From positions 248,001-312,000 of the forward strand of contig QFWI01000016.1 in assembly GCA_003149345.1 (NCBI GenBank): a stretch of 64,000 nucleotides of DNA. Direction: 5' to 3'. A model generated the notes under the pieces. The model saw only the letters and a program-made list of their open reading frames with translations, did no database searches and was not told the DNA's origin. Shown piece after piece: positions 17,203 to 26,571 of the stretch. How positions within the stretch are numbered: position 1 is the first letter of the stretch; the number at the start of each line of letters is the position of its first letter. This DNA comes from Vampirovibrio chlorellavorus (GTDB lineage: Bacteria > Cyanobacteriota > Vampirovibrionia > Vampirovibrionales > Vampirovibrionaceae). Position numbers and translations under genes: made by a program.

Positions 17203-20200
17203 TCAGGCATCCGGCCAGAGGGGGAGGTGCTCGTTCACCCTCAGAACCATCGCAAGCTGGATATCCCTCATGAGTTCGGCACTGGGCGATTGGCCATACC
17301 GCATCATCAAGTCCCGAATTAAAGGATCATAATCGAAAAACTTGCCAGAGTCTTCGCCATACGCACCGTCTGCCTCGACATAAGGATACGCCTGAGCATC
17401 GTAGTTGTATTTGGCCGCAACCGCAAGGGCTAATGAATACTCCTTCCGAGCCTCTTCCTGGCGTTGATGATAAGCGTCCCAGGCGGCATCAACAGCGCCA
17501 ATGGCCTTAACAGAACCGCCAATAGGATCCAGCATTCCCACCACCTCCATGATGGTCTCCAAGGTGGGGTTATCCGTGAATTCCCCAGCGATTTGCAAAC
17601 CAAAACCGGCTAACATGCTGGCTAAACCGCCGCCAGCGCCAAGCTTGCCCAAGCCATCAACATCCCAGGCAATGGTGCCCTCCGGCGTTTTCTTGCCAAT
17701 CACCGTGCCATCCGGGGCCAACAATGTGCCGTCGGCCTGGACTTTAGCAACTGGCTTCTGCTTGTCCACGCCCAAAATAGTTCCTTGGCCATCCAGGGCG
17801 TCATAAGTGCCATTGGGAAGTTTCAACACCTTGCCATTGGGCCCATCTTCAAGTCGCCCATAACGGGTATTATCCGCATAAGTGTAGACGTCTATTCCCT
17901 TAACTCTATCGTAAGCAAGCCCATACACATCCTCTCGACCCACCAGCTTGAATGCGGGATGTCCCCTGCCATCGGTTTTTCCATTGGTCAATGTTTCTTC
18001 TGTTTTGGTCAAATCCAGGGTGCCAATCACCTTGCCGGTTTCATCTTGCACAGCCCCGCCCGCATCCGGCGATAAAACAGCCAATCCCCCATTCAACAGG
18101 ATTTTTCCATCTTCACCCATAACTCCCAGCTCTATATTGCCATTCCAGGTTTTGACAATGCCGGCATAATGAGAAGCATGGAGATACGTCCCATTGTCCA
18201 GTTTGACCAATTGTTTACGGTAGGTGGTGGTATTGGCCAAATCAAAGCTGCCCACTTCCAGGCTACCATCGGCAGAGAGTACCCTGCCGTTTGGTTTAAG
18301 AATCTCACCACTGGGGAGCTTCACATTACCGGCAGCGTCCATATTCCCAATACCAAAACCGGTCTCTATGGTAGCAATCAGACTGCTGGGATCATTAGCG
18401 TGCAGATACAGCCCGTTATCCAGTTTGACCAACGGTTTTTTCCAATGGGCGGTTTGGGCTGCATCATAAGCCCCAATTTCGACGGGTTTGGACTCATCCA
18501 GGGTAAAAACTCGGCCATCCGCTCTCAAGACCGATCCATTCGGGAATTTCACGGTGCCATCGTCCTGAAGGGTGCCAACAGCAGTGCCATCAGCCGTTTG
18601 AACGGCCCCGGTATCCATATCGAAGACCAGTTCGTTACTGTTCATTTTGGCCATGGGACTCGCTAGGCTGGCTCCCTGGGATGGCTGGTAAGTGCCAATG
18701 ACCGTCTTGCCGTCTTTGGCCAGCACATTACCCTCAGCGTCCACCGTAACACCACTTTTATTAACACGATCCTTGGACCACTTCTTAGACCCCACATCAT
18801 AATAAAAACTGGAGTTACGCACTCTAACTACGGCGCTTTGGGATTGACTGGTTCCTACGGTATCTAAGGTCCCAAGCACAGCGCCATCATTTGCTGTCAC
18901 GTTTCCATCCAGTGCTAACCTGAATTCCGTATCTAGTTGAATCGTGCCATCTGATTGAACTGTTCCCAGCTTTATACCATTACTGCCATAGGTTACATCC
19001 AGCGATTCGGGATCAATTTTGGCAGTTCGTTCTTTGGGATCTCCCGAGCCGGGGAATGTAATTTCCGCGCCACCGCCAGGTTGCATAGTACCCACTGGCG
19101 TGCCATTGGGAGTGGAAATTTCTCCAGTTTCTGGTACCAAGGTGTAATCATTCGGTAAATATTTCAGCGCTTTATTGACATCAACAGAGCCGATTATCTG
19201 CGATCGATTGTAGGTCGTTTTATAGGCGTTCGCGAGATCCGCATTTGACAAATCACCAATTTTACGTTGTGATGAATCAAATAAATACGGCTTTCCATCC
19301 ACTGACACTGTATTCCAGGCGTGAGGCCCTAATTGTCTTTTGCCTGATTGTTTATCGAGGAACACATAGTTCCCTGACTCCAGGGTGGATGGAACACCTA
19401 AACGATCCATGAGCAATTTGGTGGCAATGGCTTTGTGTCGGCAAACACCATCGCCCTCGTTCATATGTTCTCCCAGGGTCCCTCCTCCCTGCTTCCAATC
19501 ACCTGTGTTGACTGGAAATTGTGCATTGACATAGGTCATGGAGGCCTGGAGGAATTTTTCAGGATTCCCGGTTCTCTGTGCGTCCGCTAAAAGCGGTCTC
19601 AGTTTTTCTTCACCGCTGTCCAGAAAGGCTTGTATCGCCGGATCCTGAGTATTCACTTTTACATCATTGATTATAAAACCATTCGGTAATGGCTCACTAA
19701 ACGTGGCAGGGTATGGCGCTTCGTTAGCTGCCCAGTTATAAGCCTCACCAAGTAGAGGCTCTTGAGCGGGTTGTCCCATGGGGCCTTCTACGGGGCCCAC
19801 TCGCTGATCAAAACCTGGAACCGGTTTATACAGACTTTGCTCTTGAAGGACCTTTTCCGCAGCAGCAGCATCCGCGGCGGTCGGAATCGGATTTAAATGT
19901 GGCAAAGCAGAAAGCGCTGGAATGAATTCATCGACTGCTGCCGCTGGTGCCAATGCGCCTGCCACTGCTCCTGCCACTGCGGTTCCTACCGCTGTCGCTG
20001 CTCCTGCCGCTGATGCTGCTCCTGCCGCTGTCGCTGCTCCTGCCACTGCGGCTCCTGCCGGTGCGGTGGGCGGCGGGGCTTCTTCTTCACCAGGCGCTGG
20101 TGCGGCAGCGTCTGGGGGCGCTGCGGTGCCTGACCTTAGCTGCATGGGGGCGAGCGGTGGCGCTGGGCCGTTTGCTGCTGTCGCTGCTCCTGTCGGTGCG

Positions 20201-20832
20201 GTGGGTGGCACCGCTTCTTCTCCGCCAGGCGCTTGTGTGATCGCTGTTGCGGCATTGCCTGTTGGCGCTGCGGCGCCTATCCGGGGTTGCATAGGAGCAT
20301 TGACTGCTGGCGCTGGAGAGGCCGCTGGAGCATTTGCTGCCGCCGAAGGGGATGCCGAAGGCGCAGGCGTTAATGCTCTGGTTTGCATGGCCAGACTGGC
20401 CTGAAACTGGACTTTTGGGTCGAGAGCGGCTTGAGGCAGGGTTGTAGATTTGGGGGCCGGTGTCGGCGCAGCCGCTGGGGTAGGCGCAGGTGTGGGGGTG
20501 GGTGTCAGACCAGAGCGGGTGGCAACCGGGGGTGGGGCAGGCTGGTCTGATCCAGAGGCAGGAGCAGCGCCCGAGGGTGTGGGCGATGCCGAAGGCGAGG
20601 GCGAAGGTGACGACCCTTCAGACTTATTATCTTCTTTGGACTTTTCCGAAGGCGAAGGCGACGGCGACGACTCCTCAGCTTTCGCCTCCTCTTTTTTGGG
20701 CTTTTCCGAAGGCTAGGGTGACGGCGACGACGCCTCCTCAGCTTTCGCCTCCTCTTTTTTGGGCTTTTCATCGGGCTTTTTTGTCGGAGAAGGAGGCTTG
20801 GCGGCTGGCGAGCCAGAAGAAATGGATGTCAT
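17203..20832 (-). pseudogene. Large transglutaminase-like repeat protein with disordered leader, interrupted by an amber codon
   Basis: The real start is ATG 20832 with GAGGT upstream, but codon 40 is TAG (20713-20715); the rest is open for 1,169 more codons. Codons 1-250 are Pro/Ala/Ser/Lys-rich and disordered. A transglutaminase-like cysteine-protease fold follows with Cys464 (GVCRHKA), His504 (HAWNTV) and Asp519 (YLFDSS). Next come at least a dozen beta-repeats of the DGTVIGT/LPNGTY type (about 560-1065), a Gly-rich hydrophobic stretch (about 1075-1105) and a helical tail. No signal peptide. A re-start at ATG 20388 would keep all folded domains but lacks a good ribosome site. Probably a secreted or contact-delivered effector. 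It could be a true nonsense allele, suppressed amber or sequencing error. Confidence 0.7.
20647..20769 (-). repeat. 63/60-base tandem duplication in the leader of the 20832 gene
   Basis: Codons 22-42 (20707-20769) and 43-62 (20647-20706) are two near-identical units containing AAGCCCAAAAAAGAGGAGG. The TAG at codon 40 of the first unit aligns with TCG at codon 60 of the second, so one C-to-A change explains it. Confidence 0.85.
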
Positions 20833-20884
20833 ACGCACCTCGCGCTACCAGGTGGGAAAGAAAAAATAATCTGTATATACATAT

Positions 20885-20893
20885 ATAAAAACA
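20885..20893 (-). promoter_or_regulatory. Shared TGTTTTTAT element, copy 5 (before the 20832 gene)
   Basis: Exact TGTTTTTAT on the minus strand, 53 bases before the ATG at 20832. It is followed five bases later by TATATA. The spacing is almost the same as for the 10631 gene (54 bases). Confidence 0.55.
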
Positions 20894-21280
20894 GTCGTTT
20901 TGGTAAATTGATCAAAACACCCTGACCCGCACTGATAACAGGCTTCTTCCTATTGGCACGCTGAATGGCGATGTGTTGAAAATCAGTCAGCCAGCCCCGG
21001 TGAATGGATCGAGCCCAAACGCTAAAACGGAGTTTAAAGTACTTCAGGCGGGCTTGCCGCAAGGAATCGGCCCTCATACGGTCACTCCCGAAAGAAAGCC
21101 GCCGAGGTATCGCTTCCCAGCTTGCCAATGTGTGCGCCCGTAATCAACCCGACTTTCGCCTGAAATCCCACGGTTCCCGAGAACGGGCGGCCTGTCTAAG
21201 CCTGAAAATGACTGGCCCGGTCACCGCCCAGCTGATAAGCCCATCAGGTTTAAGCCTCATAGGGGTGTTAGCGTGCTACC

Positions 21281-21310
21281 TTGTACTCCGGCGTACTCCG
21301 GCGTACTCCG
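21281..21310 (+). repeat. Three tandem 10-base repeats (GCGTACTCCG)
   Basis: Units 21281-21290 (TTGTACTCCG), 21291-21300 and 21301-21310 (GCGTACTCCG twice). The run is too short to be a CRISPR and lies in a non-coding gap. Confidence 0.7.
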
Positions 21311-21574
21311 GCCTCAGGCCAGGACGCTAAACCCCTGACTCAGTCCTTTAATAGCGGTACTTTTCGGTTGAACCTCATATAACGATTCTGTCATCTGCAT
21401 CAATCGCTTCTTTTGTCGCTTGTCCCAATGAGCGAGGCTTGCCCCCCATCGTCTGAGTCCAGCGAGTTGAAAAAAATGTGGACTGGGCAGCGTTGCCAAA
21501 AGAAATTCCACAACCTGGATCGCCTATTTATGACGGCCTATGTGGGTTTCAGACTCTAATTCATCTCCCTGCGG

Positions 21575-22411
21575 TCAGGATGCCCGGTTGGCTGCAGTCA
21601 GAATATCCACCACCGCTTGATGTCCAAAGCTTTGAGCCAGAGCCAGCGCGTTTCTGCCATCATCGCCAGCATGATTGGCATCAGCGCCCACGGAGAGTAA
21701 AAAGCGAACCATCTCTGGGTGTCCAGACATACTGGCCAAGGCTATCGCGTTTCTGCGCTGTCCATCACGCTCACCCAAATTCCCGCCCCGTTCCAGGATT
21801 TTTTTCATGACAGCCACATTGCCCTTAATGGCAGCGAGCATTAATGCGGTTCTCATATTTTCATCCCGATAAGTCAAATCCAGTTGCGGATGTTCCAGCA
21901 AACGCAGGGCGACATCGCTGTGATTGCCCTCTATTGCCAGCATTAACGGCGTTTTGGAAGGGCCTTGCTGATCTTCATCCTGTAGCGTAGGCGCGTTGAG
22001 ATCAATATCCCCTCGGGATAACAGGCTATTCACTACGGCCAGATTTCCCTGTCTGCTCGCGGCACCCAGTGCTGTTTCCCCAGAGAGGCTGTAGGCATTG
22101 ATATTGTCTGCCTGCACCAATAATCTTTGAGCTTCCGCAGTATCACCAGCATAAATAGCCGCAATTAACGGAGAATGACTGTTCATCGGTGTATATAGCC
22201 CCTCTTGGAAAGAACTGATCTCGTCCATTATATCATCTGTTCCCAAGGCTGAATCATCGGAAAAGTTTGAATATCCAAAACGAACTTCTGCTTTGCGATG
22301 AAAGCTATCCAAAGGCAATGCCGGAGTTGCCCTGAGCGCTGAACTCTGACTTTTCTGAGGGAAACCCATTTGAAAAGCGCTGGCCAGTATAGGAGAACGT
22401 GTAATAGACAT
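21575..22411 (-). CDS. Ankyrin-repeat protein, putative host-interaction protein
   Basis: 278 residues. The first 75 are low-complexity, without a signal peptide, and include VRFGYS near residue 43. About five ankyrin repeats follow (about 78-275), with clear GETALGAASRQGN, KTPLMLAIEGNHSDVALRLL, RTALMLAAIKGN and GRNALALAQSFGH. Ankyrin repeats bind proteins and are common in bacterial effectors, but also occur in ordinary proteins. There is no enzymatic domain. The ATG at 22411 has AGAAGG ten bases upstream. It lies between two other proteins of the same island on the same strand, with separate leaders of about 300 bases or more. Confidence 0.8.
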   Translation of the reverse strand: MSITRSPILASAFQMGFPQKSQSSALRATPALPLDSFHRKAEVRFGYSNFSDDSALGTDDIMDEISSFQEGLYTPMNSHSPLIAAIYAGDTAEAQRLLVQADNINAYSLSGETALGAASRQGNLAVVNSLLSRGDIDLNAPTLQDEDQQGPSKTPLMLAIEGNHSDVALRLLEHPQLDLTYRDENMRTALMLAAIKGNVAVMKKILERGGNLGERDGQRRNAIALASMSGHPEMVRFLLSVGADANHAGDDGRNALALAQSFGHQAVVDILTAANRAS

Positions 22412-22718
22412 TAAACAATACCTTCTTTGGGGGAATTTAAGTGTGGGACTTCTGATCCAGGTAATCTGAGCGGTAATGCTATAACTACGGTAAATTTTGA
22501 GATTTGCTACTATCTGTAAAGACTGTAAAGAAAGTCAAGGTACTCTGGAATCAAGATCCTTTAAGGGCCCCTTTGTACAGAAACAGCATAAAAGGGCGAA
22601 ATGGCAGATCCTCCATTTTCACCCTTTTTTAAGGGAAAGATCCAAGGCGGCAGCAACTTTACCAAGATAATCAATACCGGGCTTATCTTGCTAAAAAATG
22701 GCCTGTCTCCAGAACCGA
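22412..22718. other. 307-base gap, no gene seen
   Basis: Contains the 5' region of the ankyrin gene and the 3' region of the 23561 gene. I see no conserved 9-mer, no strong hairpin and no convincing ORF; the plus-strand frame at 22601-22984 overlaps the real gene and looks spurious. Confidence 0.4.
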
Positions 22719-23561
22719 CTATTGAGGAAGGCGATCCAGATATTTTTTGTATAATTTCTCCTGCTCGTTACACTGACTGGATTCTGTGCAAACAAATGGA
22801 TTTGAGTACGCCATTCTTTGTTTCAAAAGCATCGCGAAATTCTGGAAGCGTTCCAGGTGTCCGTTTTCTACGATGCATTCATAGAACGAGTCGTTCAAGG
22901 CCACGCCGAGTTCCAACATTTTGGAAAAACATTTCTCAGCGTCCTGTTCTACAGCATGCAGGAGCCTCCCTGGCCCAATTTTAGTGGTGTCAAATACCAA
23001 CGTCGGGAAATTTCGCCTTTGGGAATTTTGACGTCTGGCGAGATAGACCGCTTCTTCATATTTACGCTCCCTTTCAAAATAGCCTAGCTGGTGCAGCGTC
23101 TCTATCGCCTCAGGCTCATCAAATTTCAGGGCTGAATGCAAAAGTCGGTCTGCTCTGGAAGGTAAGTCGGAAGGATTTGCCGCATTGAATTGATCCAGCG
23201 TTTTCGATTCCTTCAAGGCATTCAGTTCTGCATTGAAGCGGCGTGACTCCTCTTTCAGTTGAATAGTCTGTTGAAGCGATTTAATTTGCTTTTCCAGTTT
23301 GCTTTTTTCACTTTGAAATTTCGCTAAGAGTTCTTTGTACTCTTGCTCCAGCTGTTTTTTCTCTGTGGTCAGGCTTGAAATTTCCTGAAGGTCAGCATCA
23401 GAACTTGATGGCTGCCTGGAAAACGCGTCTTCCTTTGAAGCGCTTTCTTCCACGTTTTGAGGAGCGCTTTCAGGAGATTTCGGTTTTGGAGTCATGCCAA
23501 ATTGAACGGAAGCAGACCCATGCTGCGGAAAACGTGAATGGATAGAGCTGTTAGAGATCAC
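22719..23561 (-). CDS. Coiled-coil protein with ankyrin-like tail, function unknown
   Basis: 280 residues. Residues 1-55 are Ser/Pro-rich with VQFGMTPKPK at about 20-29. Residues 60-118 form a clear coiled coil rich in Lys, Glu and Leu. The rest is helical with two ankyrin-like pairs (RLLHSALKFDEPEAIETLHQ; RLLHAVEQDAEKCFSKMLEL). It starts at GTG 23561 behind AAGGAAG. There is no signal peptide or enzyme motif. The neighbouring ankyrin gene shares the short V-[QR]-F-G motif near the N-terminus. I read it as another putative secreted or scaffold protein of the island. Confidence 0.65.
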   Translation of the reverse strand: MISNSSIHSRFPQHGSASVQFGMTPKPKSPESAPQNVEESASKEDAFSRQPSSSDADLQEISSLTTEKKQLEQEYKELLAKFQSEKSKLEKQIKSLQQTIQLKEESRRFNAELNALKESKTLDQFNAANPSDLPSRADRLLHSALKFDEPEAIETLHQLGYFERERKYEEAVYLARRQNSQRRNFPTLVFDTTKIGPGRLLHAVEQDAEKCFSKMLELGVALNDSFYECIVENGHLERFQNFAMLLKQRMAYSNPFVCTESSQCNEQEKLYKKYLDRLPQ

Positions 23562-23955
23562 TGCGTACTTCCTTCTGGTGGTTTTATCGTCTGCTGGTTG
23601 TACCGTTCAAAACCGGCTCAAACGTTTTGCGTGTTGATTCTTTAAGCTTTGTGAAGCCTATCCACGCGCACGTTCTTTTCAAATTTCCTTTTGGAGTAGT
23701 GCCGGTAGCAAGGGCTTCTACCGTTTCTCTGAATCACGAACTAGGAGGCATCAGCCGAGCCAACCGGTGCTTCGCTTCAAGGTTTTTAAAAAGGGCATTT
23801 TTGCAGGCTTTTTTGGGGCGGTTCCACTCTGGAGGGCATGGTTAAACTCGGACTGAAGGCATTTTTTTTGTAATCTTTGTTTTTATAAAAATATTGATTT
23901 TATATAAAAGAGTTCTAGTTTAAGCGCATTTAAGAATATCGTCCAGAGGTACACT
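23562..23955. other. 394-base gap between divergent island genes
   Basis: Divergent control region of the 23561 (minus) and 23956 (plus) genes. It is AT-rich at its right end and contains the TGTTTTTAT copy at 23878. A hairpin GGTAG...CTACC lies near 23703-23721. A plus-strand frame at 23627-23845 has no ribosome site and I do not call it. Confidence 0.4.
23878..23886 (+). promoter_or_regulatory. Shared TGTTTTTAT element, copy 6 (before the 23956 gene)
   Basis: Exact TGTTTTTAT on the coding strand, 70 bases before the ATG at 23956, followed five bases later by TATTGA and then by TATATAAAAG. Confidence 0.55.
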
Positions 23956-26571
23956 ATGTCTTTAAGTGTTAACGGTAAGTCTAACCTGTCTTCTGCTTCA
24001 AAGCGTGATTCAAAGCCCCAACCTAAAGAAAAAGAGAAAGAAAAAGAAGAAAAAGAAGTAAGTGCAGCGCAATCCAAGCCGGAAAGTAAGTCCGCATCAA
24101 GTCCCGCACCTTCGCCTGAGGCTGAGAAAAAAACAGCCACTACAACCAAAAAAACCGAAAATACGCCGGCTCCTGACTCTGGAGAAGGCCAGCCTGCCCC
24201 ACCTTCGGTTGCCACCCGCTCTGGGTTGACACCGTCCTCCTCCCCTGCGACGAAACCGGCCCCCAAGCCTACAACCCTGCCTCAAGGCGCCCTGGACTCC
24301 AGAGTCCAATTTCAGGCCAGTCAGGCCATGCAAAGCAAAGCATTAACGCCTGCACCTTCGGCATCACCGCCAGCGCCTGGTGAAGAAGAATCGGCGCCAC
24401 CCACCGCACCGACAGGAGCTTCCGCCGCAACGTCCGCAGTGGCAGCGCCAGCGCCTGCTCGTATGCAATCACGGGCATTACTTGAGCCAGATCCGTTAGA
24501 AGCTGCACCGCAATCCACCGCAGCGACAGCAGCCGATGCTCCGCCGCCCACCACTTGGACGCCACAAACCCAAGTGTCATCAGGCCCGCCGAGTGATCCT
24601 ATAGATCCCGTGCATCAGCAACAGCCTGCAGGCGCAGCGCCATCACCGCCTGGTTCCGTTGCAGCCGATGCCGCGCCACCTGCTCAAGGCAGCGCAGAAA
24701 TCATACCTACAGGCACGGGGGAAATACCGCCGCCAGGTGAACTCCCTCCTCCAGATTCCGCCGCGGCAAGCTCTTCGGCGGCTACAGGCGCAGCGCCAGC
24801 ACCGCCTGGTTCTGCTGCAGCCGATGCTGCGCTACCTGCTCAGGGCAGCGCAGAAATCATACCTACAGGCACGGGGGAAATACCGCCGTCCGGTGAACTC
24901 CCTCCTCTAGATCCCACCGCTGCGAGCTCTTCGGCGGCAGCAGGAGCAGCGCCAGCTGGCACTGAGCAACCGCCCTGGATGGGGGTGGACAAGAAAGGAA
25001 AGCCTCAATACAATCCTGACATATTCAACCAGGAACTCGCCAAATATAACAGCAGCTTGCCAGCCGACCAGCAACTGACGCCTGAGCAATTGGAAGACGC
25101 TCAAAAATTGACTAAACAAATAATAGAAGGGCAAAAACACACTAATCAAACGACCGGAAGAGTTTATGAGAAAGGCAATCTGAATGGCGATTTGGCCAAG
25201 GATTTACAGCAGGAGTATGAGGATTTACTGAAGGTGGATTCAAAAGCTAAGCCACCCTCAGCGAAGCAACTCGCGGCTCAAGCCAAAAAAGTCGAGGTAC
25301 TAAAGACGAGTCTGACTCCCGAAAAGGCTATTCAGATGTTCAAATTCCAGACTGAAATCCAGAGTACCGGGCAATTGGAAATTGGTCCCCATCCTTTGTA
25401 TCGTATTTTTGTTTCTCCAGATAGATCGCAGTCCGCTGATGCTCTACTGGATAATGCCCAAAGCCTGAGAGAAAGCATGTTGCGTGATGAGTCTGTGTAT
25501 AAGGACGGTCGTAATTTGTTCAATAAAGTTTTTAAATCGGAAGATAATCAAGTAACACATTTTATTCCCTTTGATGTAAACCCGGAAACTAATGCAATAC
25601 GTATAAAAACATACATGCCGGTGCATTCAAATGAAAAAGGCCAACGTAAATATATAGAAGCTCCCACTCTGGCGGATATGGATCAACCAGGACCGGGTTT
25701 TGTTGAACCAGGACAGTCACCCATCAGTACCGTGCGAGCTGCCGCTAACACGCCATTACCTGATGCCCCTCCAGCGGAGGTCGCAGCGGATGATGCAGCG
25801 GATGCCGCGGTGACTGAGGAACTAGTTGCAGGACAAGAGGCCCTCAATGAAGTGCCTGGCGGGGCAGAGCTGAAGGCGCAAGAGGTTGCCATGTCTGCCG
25901 CGGAAGAGCAGGCGGTGGCCAACGAAGTGTTAGGCAGCATGGAATACGCCGGTATTTCTACCCCGGAGCAGTCTCAACAGGTTGCCTCCGCCGTGCAAGC
26001 TGCCGTGCAGGACGATTCGGTGGCTAGCCCAAGACTTGTTGAGAGTGTTGCCGTGGCCGCTGAGGCTGAGGCTGGGGCGGAGGGGGCTACATGGGCCGCC
26101 AGGAACGCCGGCAAAATTTCGAAAACGGCTAAAGGTATATCCAAAAAGCTCGGTATCCTGGGTGTGGTTTTAACCGCAGGGACAGCGGCCTTTGATTTGG
26201 GCAAAATTATTTACTATACCGCCAAGGGCGATCGTGACAAGACCAAAAAGGCCTGGCTGGATCTGCAAAGGCATGGCTTAGAGTTCGCTGCCGGAGCAGT
26301 TGGATCAATGGTGGGAAGCGCTGTCGGCGCTGCTGCCGGTGGCGCAGCCGGCACGGGCCTTGGCGGCCCAGCAGCCGGTCTTATAGGGACCTCAGTAGGC
26401 CGGTTGACTGGAGAGATTGCTGGCGCCGCTATTGGCGTGGAGTTAGCCGATGAATGGTGGTATGCCATGCATCCCGAACTCCAGCCTGGGGAGACAAGCC
26501 CTAATGCGTCAAAGCCAATTGGGTCAAAGCCAACGGGGCCAAAGCCACCTTGGGCGTACCCAATGGGCTAA
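23956..26571 (+). CDS. Large disordered/glycine-zipper protein sharing a leader with the 20832 gene
   Basis: 871 residues, ATG 23956 behind AGAGGT. Residues 1-340 are Lys/Glu- then Pro/Ala-rich and disordered. Residues 79-138 closely match residues 96-158 of the 20832 protein (PAPP.VATRSGLTP; VQFQAS.AMQ..ALTPAPSAS). Two 52-residue tandem repeats lie at about 226-329. The middle (about 340-560) is a helical and mixed domain I do not recognise. The C-terminus has an Ala-rich helical part and a glycine zipper (AAGAVGSMVGSAVGAAAGG and following) flanked by basic helices, as in pore- or membrane-inserting toxins. No signal peptide. I infer a delivered or surface protein; a direct toxin role is unproven. 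Confidence 0.7.
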   Translation: MSLSVNGKSNLSSASKRDSKPQPKEKEKEKEEKEVSAAQSKPESKSASSPAPSPEAEKKTATTTKKTENTPAPDSGEGQPAPPSVATRSGLTPSSSPATKPAPKPTTLPQGALDSRVQFQASQAMQSKALTPAPSASPPAPGEEESAPPTAPTGASAATSAVAAPAPARMQSRALLEPDPLEAAPQSTAATAADAPPPTTWTPQTQVSSGPPSDPIDPVHQQQPAGAAPSPPGSVAADAAPPAQGSAEIIPTGTGEIPPPGELPPPDSAAASSSAATGAAPAPPGSAAADAALPAQGSAEIIPTGTGEIPPSGELPPLDPTAASSSAAAGAAPAGTEQPPWMGVDKKGKPQYNPDIFNQELAKYNSSLPADQQLTPEQLEDAQKLTKQIIEGQKHTNQTTGRVYEKGNLNGDLAKDLQQEYEDLLKVDSKAKPPSAKQLAAQAKKVEVLKTSLTPEKAIQMFKFQTEIQSTGQLEIGPHPLYRIFVSPDRSQSADALLDNAQSLRESMLRDESVYKDGRNLFNKVFKSEDNQVTHFIPFDVNPETNAIRIKTYMPVHSNEKGQRKYIEAPTLADMDQPGPGFVEPGQSPISTVRAAANTPLPDAPPAEVAADDAADAAVTEELVAGQEALNEVPGGAELKAQEVAMSAAEEQAVANEVLGSMEYAGISTPEQSQQVASAVQAAVQDDSVASPRLVESVAVAAEAEAGAEGATWAARNAGKISKTAKGISKKLGILGVVLTAGTAAFDLGKIIYYTAKGDRDKTKKAWLDLQRHGLEFAAGAVGSMVGSAVGAAAGGAAGTGLGGPAAGLIGTSVGRLTGEIAGAAIGVELADEWWYAMHPELQPGETSPNASKPIGSKPTGPKPPWAYPMG
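24631..24942 (+). repeat. Two tandem 156-base repeats in the 23956 gene
   Basis: Units 24631-24786 and 24787-24942 are highly similar and encode 52 residues each (core SAEIIPTGTGEIPP). A third, partial unit begins at 24943. The period is a multiple of three, so the frame is kept. Confidence 0.85.

Larger units (their letters stand above)
20833..21574. other. 742-base gap with promoter region and short tandem repeats
   Basis: The left end holds the control region of the 20832 gene: TGTTTTTAT and an AT-rich block. A run of three 10-base units, (TT/GC)GTACTCCG, lies at 21281-21310. Open frames exist on both strands (for example 21004-21330) but have composition and codon use unlike neighbouring genes and no ribosome sites, so I do not call them. 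Nothing else is recognised. Confidence 0.5.

Noticed and set aside
21004..21330. A plus-strand 108-codon open frame in the 742-base gap
   Set aside because: Arg/Ser-rich with odd codon use, no ribosome site, ends in tandem 10-base repeats; probably not a gene.
23562..23955. A c-di-GMP or other riboswitch in the gap
   Set aside because: A hairpin and some purine-rich stretches are seen, but the conserved cores of known riboswitches are missing.
25603..25611. A seventh TGTTTTTAT copy (minus strand)
   Set aside because: It lies inside the 23956 coding region with no minus-strand gene after it; taken as chance.
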